Part shown: piece by piece, positions 15,549 to 20,970 of the stretch | Numbering within the stretch: position 1 is the stretch's first letter | Layout of the letters: every line of letters starts with the position of its first letter | Position numbers and translations under genes: made by a program | Source: an uncultured Oscillospiraceae bacterium | Lineage (GTDB): Bacteria; Bacillota; Clostridia; Oscillospirales; Oscillospiraceae | DNA: 20,970 bases | Direction of reading: 5' to 3' | Assembly (NCBI GenBank): GCA_934574095.1 | Contig: CAKTMW010000029.1 | Coordinates: 1 to 20,970, forward strand | Notes under the pieces: generated by a model | The model's database searches: none | Seen by the model: the letters and a program-made list of their open reading frames with translations, nothing else | Told to the model about the DNA's origin: nothing

Positions 15549-15579
15549 CAGGGCGGCCATCTCATAGATGGCCGCCCTG
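15549..15579. terminator. Stem-loop between convergent genes
   Basis: A perfect 14-bp stem (15549-15562 with 15566-15579) with loop CAT, nine bases beyond the metallopeptidase stop codon on the minus strand. T-tracts on either side are poor, so it may be a weak terminator for the minus-strand gene. Confidence 0.55.
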
Positions 15580-15588
15580 TTTGTGAAG

Positions 15589-17460
15589 TTAAAAGAGCCG
15601 CTCCCAGCGCAGCTCGCCCCATCCGCTGGCGTCGAAATTCTCCCGGATGGCCCGGCACATGATCTGCAGCTTCTGCGCGATGGCGGGGGACTGCACCAGT
15701 GCGCCCGCCACGTCCTCGGTGGCCATGATGTACTCCATGATCCGCGCCCGGTCCTCCTTGGCGTTGGTGCGGGCATAGGCGTCCACGAAGTAGACGTCCT
15801 GGGCGTTGAACTCAGAGAAGAACGTCCAGCGCTCCGGGTTGGGGTCCGGCTCCTCCGCGTCCTCATTGTAGCAGAAGCCCGCCGGGTTGCAGGTGGCCCA
15901 TTCCTCCTGGTCGATGGCGTCCCAGTTCCGGGTCAGCAGCACCCCCTCGATGGCGTGCCATATCTCGTGGCAGATGGTGCCCTCGAAGGCGTCGATGGTC
16001 ACGTCGATGTAGATATTCTGCCAGCCGTAGGTCTCAAAGGTCAGGCCGATGGCGTTGACGGCGTTTTCAATATGGCCCACCGGCATAAAGCGGACGCCGC
16101 CCTCGCCCATGTCGTTGCGCATCTGGCGGAAGAAGTCCTCCGGATACAGGGCCAGCGCCCGGTCCAGCGCCTCCAGCATCCGGGCGATGGCGGCGGGCTC
16201 ATCCTCCAGCGGCCACTGGTCGGTGGTGGTGATGGTGGCGTCCCACACCGCCTCGCAGGCGTCCTTGGCCTGGGCCGACAGCAGGATGGTCACGCCGTAG
16301 CGCTCCTCCAGCTGGTCGGCGTAGTCCCGCGCCTCCTGTAAGGTGGTGGGCAGGGGCTGGCCGTTCAGGCTGTTCCAGTAGACGTCCGTCAGCGTCTCCT
16401 CCACCGCCAGCGGGCTTTCCACCGGCGCGGCGTCGGTGATGTGGTTAAAGGTCAGCTGCGCCGGGTCGATGGCCGTCAGGCGGAAGCTGCCGCCGCCATA
16501 GGCGCAGCCCACCACGATCTCCTCCGGCAGCCACACGGCGCTGCGCAGGGTGCCGCTCAGCTGGTCCGCGTTCAGCAGACAGGCGGAAATGCCGCTTTCC
16601 AGCCGGTACAGTGTGGTGTCGTTCTCCGCCGCCCCCAGCAGATAGGGGGAACCGGACAGCGGGAACAGGTCGGCCTCCGAGGCGTGCAGCAGCGCTGCGT
16701 CCGCCTGATAGTACTTGTCTCCGTCGGGATACAGCACGTCATACCCCATATCCTGATTGTTGAACCACAAAAATTCCGGGCCGGACTGACCGTAATAGGG
16801 GGCGTACCACTCCTTTTGCAGCATGGCGTATTCCCCGGTGGTCAGGTCCAGAATGGCCGTGCCGCTCTCGGTGCTGTAAGGGGACAGCAGACAGTGGAGG
16901 AACAGTGCGCTGGAGTCGGGATAGATGCCCGCCACGTCCATAAAGCGCATATCGCTCTTCAGCGCCACCCGTTCCGTCTGGCCGCCGGTCACGTCGGCCC
17001 GGCACAGCACGTCGTCCTGCACATAGTAGTAGCTGCCGCCGTCCAGAGAGAACACGCCGCCGTACTGCTCGCAGTAGAAGTTCCCGGCGTCGCTCAGGTC
17101 GCTGCCGATGAACTGCCACTGTCCACCGTCCCAGTTGAACAGCACGAAGCTGCCGTCGGTAAAGCGCTCTGTCTGCAATTCCCAGCAGCCCTCCAGCTCC
17201 CGGCTGGCGATCGACTGGTCCTGGGCGACATCCAAAACGGCCAGCGAGGTGGTCTCCTTGTCATAGTCCACCCATCCGGCCAGTACCCGGCCTCCGTCCA
17301 TGGGGACGATGGTGGGCAGGGCGGAGGGCTCCACACAGCTCAGCGTTTTGATGGGCTGATCCAGCAGCGGCTTTTCCCCGCCGCAGCCCGCCAGCGCCAG
17401 TACCAGACACAGCGCCGCCAGCAGCGCCGCGCCCAGGGTATGTATGCGTTTTCGCGTCAT
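15589..17460 (-). CDS. Secreted lipoprotein with HExxH zinc-metallopeptidase-like C-terminus
   Basis: 623 residues from the ATG at 17460, chosen because AGGAG lies eight bases upstream and it opens a lipoprotein signal ending LALAGC (Cys26). Upstream in-frame codons would cover the terminator hairpin. The first half (about 30-370) consists of repeated beta-rich blocks with Asp/Gly turns (such as AILDLTTGEYAML and YVQDDVLCRADVTGG), suggesting a beta-propeller-like domain. The C-terminal part holds HEIWH at 498-502 (zinc ligands and catalytic Glu) and, 66 residues later, TNAKEDRA, whose Glu569 is a candidate third ligand as in gluzincin-like putative zinc peptidases. It would act on the outer face of the membrane. 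Substrate unknown, no named family assigned. It has its own consensus promoter. Confidence 0.8.
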   Translation of the reverse strand: MTRKRIHTLGAALLAALCLVLALAGCGGEKPLLDQPIKTLSCVEPSALPTIVPMDGGRVLAGWVDYDKETTSLAVLDVAQDQSIASRELEGCWELQTERFTDGSFVLFNWDGGQWQFIGSDLSDAGNFYCEQYGGVFSLDGGSYYYVQDDVLCRADVTGGQTERVALKSDMRFMDVAGIYPDSSALFLHCLLSPYSTESGTAILDLTTGEYAMLQKEWYAPYYGQSGPEFLWFNNQDMGYDVLYPDGDKYYQADAALLHASEADLFPLSGSPYLLGAAENDTTLYRLESGISACLLNADQLSGTLRSAVWLPEEIVVGCAYGGGSFRLTAIDPAQLTFNHITDAAPVESPLAVEETLTDVYWNSLNGQPLPTTLQEARDYADQLEERYGVTILLSAQAKDACEAVWDATITTTDQWPLEDEPAAIARMLEALDRALALYPEDFFRQMRNDMGEGGVRFMPVGHIENAVNAIGLTFETYGWQNIYIDVTIDAFEGTICHEIWHAIEGVLLTRNWDAIDQEEWATCNPAGFCYNEDAEEPDPNPERWTFFSEFNAQDVYFVDAYARTNAKEDRARIMEYIMATEDVAGALVQSPAIAQKLQIMCRAIRENFDASGWGELRWERLF

Positions 17461-17478
17461 AAAAGGTCTCCTGCATCG

Positions 17479-17511
17479 AAAAAGTATGCGCCGCACAGCC
17501 GTGCGGCGCAT
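17479..17511 (-). terminator. Intrinsic terminator hairpin in the metallopeptidase leader
   Basis: On the minus strand an 11-bp G/C-rich stem (17511-17501 with 17496-17486) with a GGCT loop is followed by AC and TTTTT (17483-17479). It can end the upstream ABC operon, but it also lies downstream of the metallopeptidase promoter, whose start is predicted at its base. Confidence 0.75.
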
Positions 17512-17516
17512 GCCCT

Positions 17517-17545
17517 ATTATAGAAGCTTGTGAACGTTCTGTCAA
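17517..17545 (-). promoter_or_regulatory. Consensus promoter of the metallopeptidase lipoprotein
   Basis: Minus strand TTGACA (17545-17540) and TATAAT (17522-17517) with a 17-base spacer, both hexamers perfect. The -35 box contains the stop codon of the upstream ATPase gene. Confidence 0.88.
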
Positions 17546-18105
17546 GTCACGGCCGCCGTCCGGGCTCCCAGCGCGTCGGCCTCCGCCCGGTCATGGCAGG
17601 CCATCACCAGCGTCCGCGGTCCCACCGCCCGGTCAATGGCCGCCAGACAGCGGCTTCGCGCCGCGTCGTCCAGGCCCGTCAACGCCTCGTCCAGCACCAG
17701 CACGTCAAAGGGATGGGCCAGCGCACGGGCCAGTGCCGCCCGCCGCTTCATGCCGCCGCTGAGAGCCTCCGGCAGCGCGTCAAGGCTGTCGCCCAGCCCC
17801 AGCTCCGTCAGCCAGCAGCGGGCGGCGTCGGCGTCGCTGAACAGCGCCGCGTTTTCCAGCGCCGTTTTCCACGGCAGCAGACGATCCTCCTGAAAGACCA
17901 CAGAGAACCGCGTTCCCTCCGGGCGGATCACTGAGCCCCGTTGGGGCTGCTCCAGCCCCAGCAGCAGCCGCAGCGCCGTGGTCTTGCCCTGCCCCGACGC
18001 ACCGGTCAGGCACACCCGGCCGCCTGCCGGGATATCCAGCGAGAAGTCCCGCAGTACGTCCGCACCTGGCCCATAGCCGAAGGTCACATGGTCAAACCGG
18101 ATCAT
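17542..18105 (-). CDS. Short ABC transporter ATPase (NMT1/SsuB/TauB-like import system)
   Basis: 187 residues, clearly shorter than the 240-260 usual for SsuB/TauB/NrtD-type ATPases, but the core is complete. Walker A GASGQGKTT at 35-43, Q-loop FQEDRLLPW (Gln72), signature LSGGM at 115-119, Walker B VLVLDEALTG (Asp139, Glu140; Ala replaces the usual Pro) and H-loop His171. The protein ends about 16 residues after the H-loop, losing the usual C-terminal tail. A good AAGGAGG site precedes the ATG, and the gene overlaps the permease end by 14 bases. It energises uptake by the permease and lipoprotein just upstream. Its TGA stop lies inside the -35 box of the next promoter. Confidence 0.93.
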   Translation of the reverse strand: MIRFDHVTFGYGPGADVLRDFSLDIPAGGRVCLTGASGQGKTTALRLLLGLEQPQRGSVIRPEGTRFSVVFQEDRLLPWKTALENAALFSDADAARCWLTELGLGDSLDALPEALSGGMKRRAALARALAHPFDVLVLDEALTGLDDAARSRCLAAIDRAVGPRTLVMACHDRAEADALGARTAAVT

Positions 18106-18841
18106 GGCCGTCCTCCTTCTTTACCAGCCGCGCCGCAGCGCCTTGCAGCAGCGCGCTGCACAGCACGATCACCGCCGTCAGGGCAAAGACCTCATCATAG
18201 CTGACGGATGTTTTTCCGCTCCATAAAAGGTCGCCCAACGACCCCTGGGTCCGGCAGATGACCTCCGCGGCGATGCCGGACTTCCAGGCGAAGCCCAGCC
18301 CCGTAGCCATGGCCACCGCGGCATAGGGCCGCAGCTGGGGCAGCGTAATGTGCCGCAGGGCGTCCCGGCGCTTCATGCCGAATACGCGGGCCATTTCGGC
18401 CAGCTGCCTGTCCAGATGCGCCAAACCCGCCGCCATATTGCTCCACACGATGGGCAGCACCGTCAGAAACACGATGGTGCTGGGGATATACACCCGGTCC
18501 ACCCACAGGAATACCACGATGGTAAACACCGCCACCGGTATGGCCCGGACCAGTCCCAGCAGCGGCGCCATCAGCCACCGGAACACCTGCCACCGGTGGC
18601 TGGCGGCGGCGCACAGCGCCCCCGCCGCCACCGCCAGCAGAAAGCCACCGCAGATCCGCAGCAGCGAGAGACCCGCCGCCTGCCAGAAGTCCGCCGTGCC
18701 CGCCAGCGCCAGCAGCGCCCGAAGGGTATCCACCGGCGTAGGCAGCGGCAGCAGCAGCGTCCGGTTGGCGGCCATGGCCGCCAGCTGCCACACGATCAGC
18801 CAGAAAAGTACCGCTATGCTGTTTTTCAGCCCCTTACGCAC
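18092..18841 (-). CDS. ABC transporter permease (SsuC/TauC/ThiX-like)
   Basis: About 249 residues from a GTG at 18841. This start overlaps the receptor stop (GTGCGTAA) and gives the usual N-terminus (RKGLKNSIAVLFWLIVWQ); an ATG at 18898 would overlap the receptor gene by 65 bases and add an atypical 19-residue tail. No clear ribosome site is visible, so translational coupling is likely. About six membrane segments are present. The cytoplasmic EAA loop is seen as ARVFGMKRRDALRHITLPQLRPY, which docks the ATPase. It belongs to the BPD_transp_1 group of importers for taurine, sulfonates, nitrate or thiamine precursors. The substrate is not evident. Confidence 0.9.
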   Translation of the reverse strand: MRKGLKNSIAVLFWLIVWQLAAMAANRTLLLPLPTPVDTLRALLALAGTADFWQAAGLSLLRICGGFLLAVAAGALCAAASHRWQVFRWLMAPLLGLVRAIPVAVFTIVVFLWVDRVYIPSTIVFLTVLPIVWSNMAAGLAHLDRQLAEMARVFGMKRRDALRHITLPQLRPYAAVAMATGLGFAWKSGIAAEVICRTQGSLGDLLWSGKTSVSYDEVFALTAVIVLCSALLQGAAARLVKKEDGHDPV

Positions 18842-19853
18842 CGTAATAGAAGTCGTCGCCCGGCATAGCGCCGCCCACGCTCTTGGGGTCGGCGTCATAC
18901 ATCACCTGCAAGTAGCCGCTCAGCCCGGTCTTCATCTCCGCGCCGGTGACGAAGGCCAGTCCGCAGGAGGGGATAGCCTTCTGGGCCAGCGCCGCCTTGG
19001 GGATCAGGCCGTACTGCTCGCACAGGGCGGCAGTGCCCTCCACGTCGGTCTGTGCCTTTTCGATGGAGGCGGCGTACTCCTTCAGGAACAGCTCCACCGC
19101 GCCGGGATTCTCCTGCAAAAAGGCATTGCGCACGATGACGCAGCCCATCATCAGGGTACTGTCGCCGCCGGACGCCTTGTCCCACTCCTCCGTCATGTCG
19201 AAGAGGGTCCTGGCCCCCTCGTACTGCATCAGAATACTGGTAGCCACCGGCTGGGGGGCCATGATGATAGCCTCCGGCTCACTCTGCCACACGGTCAGCA
19301 GCTCGCTGCCCTCGCCCACGAACTGGATGGTCACATCCTTGTCGGGGTCAAGGCCGTTGCCGCTCAGCACATACCGCAGGATATACTCCGGGTTGGCACC
19401 CTGTCCGGGGGCGTAGATGGTCTTGCCCGCCAGGTCAGCGATAGAGCTCACCTCCTGCCCGTTGCCCAGCAGGGACAGCACGCCCAGCGTGTTCACCGCC
19501 AGCACCGTCACGCCGCCCTCGGTCTTGTTATAGAGGGTCGCCGCCAGATTGGTGGCCACGGCGGCAATGTCCGCCTCGCCCTTGGAGATGGCGGCCACCA
19601 CCTCGTCGTTGGCCCCCGGCATGGTAATGTGATAGGTGTTCTCCGTCTCGCCGGCGTCGGCGGCGGCCCACAGGTTCATGGCGCCGATGCCGGTGGGGCC
19701 GGACAGCACGTACAGGTTTACCTTCGCCGCCGTGGGGGGGGTGTCAATATCCGGCTGCTCCGGCTCCGTATTGGCCTGACCGCCGCAGGCGGTCAGACTC
19801 AGCGCCAGCGTCAACGCCAGCAGCAGACTGACAATGAATTTGATGTGCTTCAT
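18834..19853 (-). CDS. ABC substrate-binding lipoprotein (NMT1/SsuA-like)
   Basis: 339 residues with lipobox LTAC (Cys23) after a hydrophobic signal (MKHIKFIVSLLLALTLALS). The mature part begins VNLYVLSGPTGIGAMNLW and has the type II binding-protein features of the NMT1/SsuA family: a SKGEADIAAVATN block and the interdomain AGKTIYAPGQGANPEYILR followed by GLDPDKDVTIQF. The start codon overlaps the stop of the regulator gene (ATGA), with GAGG inside the regulator's last codons, so regulator and receptor are translationally coupled. It delivers its ligand to the permease encoded next. Ligands of this family include sulfonates, nitrate, bicarbonate and pyrimidines; nothing here discriminates among them. 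Confidence 0.92.
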   Translation of the reverse strand: MKHIKFIVSLLLALTLALSLTACGGQANTEPEQPDIDTPPTAAKVNLYVLSGPTGIGAMNLWAAADAGETENTYHITMPGANDEVVAAISKGEADIAAVATNLAATLYNKTEGGVTVLAVNTLGVLSLLGNGQEVSSIADLAGKTIYAPGQGANPEYILRYVLSGNGLDPDKDVTIQFVGEGSELLTVWQSEPEAIIMAPQPVATSILMQYEGARTLFDMTEEWDKASGGDSTLMMGCVIVRNAFLQENPGAVELFLKEYAASIEKAQTDVEGTAALCEQYGLIPKAALAQKAIPSCGLAFVTGAEMKTGLSGYLQVMYDADPKSVGGAMPGDDFYYGA

Positions 19854-20473
19854 AGGATTACCTCGATTCTTTTTCCGTCACGGACGATCAGTCCCGCTTC
19901 CGCCAGTTCCTCCATGGCCCGGTACAGGCTGGTGCGGCCCATGGACAGGGTGCCCGCCAGCTTGGTCATGGACAGCTTCTCCGGCAGATGTCCCTCCTCG
20001 CCGCAGTTGGCCCGCAGCCAGCGGTACAGCCGGTGCTGGGCGCTGTCCTGGGTGAAGATGGCGATCTTGCCGTTGAGGAACCGCACCCGGCCGGAGAGAA
20101 AGCCGATGTAGTTCACCGCCATCTGCGGGCAGCGCTGGAACCACTGCCGCAGCAGTTCCTCCGGCAGCAGCACCACGGCGCAGGCCGTTACCGCCCGGAT
20201 ACGGGACACATACCCGCCGCCGCCGAACAGCGCCGCCGCGCCGAAGGTGCCGCCGGAGCCAAAGACCGCCAGTACCGCCTTTTCCCGCGTGGGAGCCACG
20301 GCTTCCGCCCGGCCCTCCAGCACGATGCCCAGCGCCCGCCCCGCCGTGGCGGGGTCGCAGATGGTCTCGCCCCGGCTGAAGCGGCTCACGCCCAGCAATT
20401 GCGCCTCGTGCAGCAGCTCCTCCGCACCCTGAAACAGAAAGTGGTCATGCAGGAGCGTCATGTGATCGTCCAT
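19850..20473 (-). CDS. Crp/Fnr-family transcription regulator, first gene of the ABC operon
   Basis: 207 residues from the ATG at 20473, chosen because AAGGAG lies about seven bases upstream; an earlier ATG at 20500 would fall inside the operator palindrome. Residues about 15-115 form a cyclic-nucleotide-binding-like beta roll (RFSRGETICDP, then GSGGTFGAAALFGG). A dimerisation helix follows, and a C-terminal winged helix (KLSMTKLAGTLSMGRTSLYR, then MEELAEAGLIV). There is no cluster of Cys residues like the Fnr iron-sulfur site; only isolated Cys are present. The usual cAMP-contact residues were not recognised, so the signal is unknown. Position at the head of the operon and the palindrome in its leader suggest autoregulated control of solute uptake. 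Confidence 0.93.
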   Translation of the reverse strand: MDDHMTLLHDHFLFQGAEELLHEAQLLGVSRFSRGETICDPATAGRALGIVLEGRAEAVAPTREKAVLAVFGSGGTFGAAALFGGGGYVSRIRAVTACAVVLLPEELLRQWFQRCPQMAVNYIGFLSGRVRFLNGKIAIFTQDSAQHRLYRWLRANCGEEGHLPEKLSMTKLAGTLSMGRTSLYRAMEELAEAGLIVRDGKRIEVIL

Positions 20474-20493
20474 AGCGTACTCCTTAAAAATGT

Positions 20494-20507
20494 GTTCCAA
20501 ATGGAAC
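20494..20507. promoter_or_regulatory. Probable operator of the Crp/Fnr-family regulator
   Basis: GTTCCA-AA-TGGAAC is an inverted repeat with perfect 6-bp arms, four bases or so downstream of the predicted start of the minus-strand transcript and just before the ribosome site. A dimeric regulator bound here would block transcription. Confidence 0.6.
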
Positions 20508-20517
20508 GGTTTTACAT

Positions 20518-20546
20518 AGTATAACGGCAGCGGCGGCGGTTGTCAA
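20518..20546 (-). promoter_or_regulatory. Promoter of the Crp-ABC operon
   Basis: Minus strand TTGACA (20546-20541), 17-base spacer, TATACT (20523-20518). The start is expected near 20511. Confidence 0.85.
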
Positions 20547-20568
20547 GGGGCGGAAAATGTGGTATGAT
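20540..20568 (+). promoter_or_regulatory. Promoter of the exonuclease III gene
   Basis: TTGTCA (20540-20545), 17-base spacer, TATGAT (20563-20568) with a TGG extended -10. The -35 box occupies almost the same bases as that of the divergent minus-strand promoter. Confidence 0.75.
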
Positions 20569-20596
20569 GGCAAAAAACGCAAAGGAGCGTCCTTTT

Positions 20597-20970
20597 ATGC
20601 GATTGATCTCATGGAACGTCAACGGCCTGCGCTCGTGTCTGGGAAAGGGCTTTCTGGATTTCTGCGCCTTTGCCGACGCGGACGTGATCTGCCTGCAGGA
20701 GACGAAGATGCGCCCGGAGCAGGCGGCATTCGATCTGCCCGGCTATCACCGCTTCTGGAACAGCGCCGACAAGGCGGGCTATTCCGGCACCGCCATTTTC
20801 ACCCGCCGCCAGCCGCTGTCCGTCACCTATGACTTCGGCCCGGATATCCACCGGCACGAGGGACGGGTCATCACCGCCGAGTACGAGGATTTCTATCTGG
20901 TGTGCTGCTATACCCCCAACTCCAAGGATCAGCTGTCCCGGCTGGACTACCGCATGGAGTGGGAGGACGA
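20597..20970 (+). CDS. xth: Exodeoxyribonuclease III, N-terminal part (truncated by window edge)
   Basis: 124 complete codons before the window ends. AAAGGAG at 20581-20587 precedes the ATG by nine bases. The opening MRLISWNVNGLR carries the Asn metal-site residue of the AP endonuclease/exonuclease/phosphatase fold, and DVICLQETKM carries the catalytic Glu that binds Mg2+. GYSGTAIFTRR and the LVCCYTPNS strand are typical of the ExoIII/ApeA family. The enzyme incises abasic sites and removes 3' blocks during base-excision repair. Further catalytic residues lie outside the window. Confidence 0.94.
   Translation, partial: MRLISWNVNGLRSCLGKGFLDFCAFADADVICLQETKMRPEQAAFDLPGYHRFWNSADKAGYSGTAIFTRRQPLSVTYDFGPDIHRHEGRVITAEYEDFYLVCCYTPNSKDQLSRLDYRMEWED

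Noticed and set aside
18842..18898. ATG start of the SsuC-like permease at 18898
   Set aside because: It would overlap the receptor gene by 65 bases and encode an atypical tail; the GTG at 18841 overlaps the stop codon in the usual coupled manner, though this remains a judgement.

Overview
The window reads as a chromosomal segment of a GC-rich anaerobic Firmicute. Gram-positive style lipoproteins, strong AGGAGG ribosome sites, sigma-A-type promoters, a membrane pyrophosphatase and TAXI-TRAP and DUF3798-type transport suggest Clostridia, most likely Oscillospiraceae/Oscillibacter-like gut bacteria. The family assignment rests on general resemblance, not on a search. Fifteen protein genes are supported: thirteen complete, plus the 3' end of thrS at the left edge and the 5' end of an exonuclease III gene at the right edge. 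No tRNA, rRNA, CRISPR array or transposase gene was recognised.

Layout. (1) 1-573: end of threonyl-tRNA synthetase and a strong terminator. (2) 823-8097: an uptake operon with a DUF3798-type lipoprotein, a double-NBD ATPase, two paralogous RbsC-type permeases, a small membrane-anchored accessory protein and an M20C aminoacyl-histidine dipeptidase, closed by a terminator. (3) 8281-11597: a TAXI-type TRAP transporter (lipoprotein receptor plus fused permease). (4) 12029-14258: a K+-dependent-type membrane pyrophosphatase with its own promoter and terminator. (5) 14280-15193: a MerR-type drug-sensor regulator with a 19-bp-spacer promoter and a possible internal start for its effector domain. (6) 15212-15527: a hairpin-rich interspersed repeat. 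(7) Minus strand, from 20546 down to 15589: an operon of Crp/Fnr-family regulator, NMT1/SsuA-like lipoprotein, permease and a short ATPase, followed by a separately promoted lipoprotein metallopeptidase. (8) 20540-end: exonuclease III, divergent from the Crp operon with overlapping -35 boxes.

The most unusual object is the TAXI receptor at 8372-9382. The segment that is C-terminal in ordinary TAXI receptors (a beta strand, helices and the HPGA-containing end) lies directly after the lipobox, and the protein stops where that segment would normally begin. This is a clean circular permutation joined by a short Gly-rich linker, next to an apparently normal fused TRAP permease.

Three separate uptake systems, four secreted lipoproteins, a dipeptidase and an ion-pumping pyrophosphatase describe a cell that scavenges small organic solutes. 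Regulation is visible in several places: probable autorepression of the Crp operon, MerR-type self-control, receptor/permease intergenic stem-loops in two transporter operons, and a promoter whose transcript would start at the base of a terminator hairpin upstream of the metallopeptidase.
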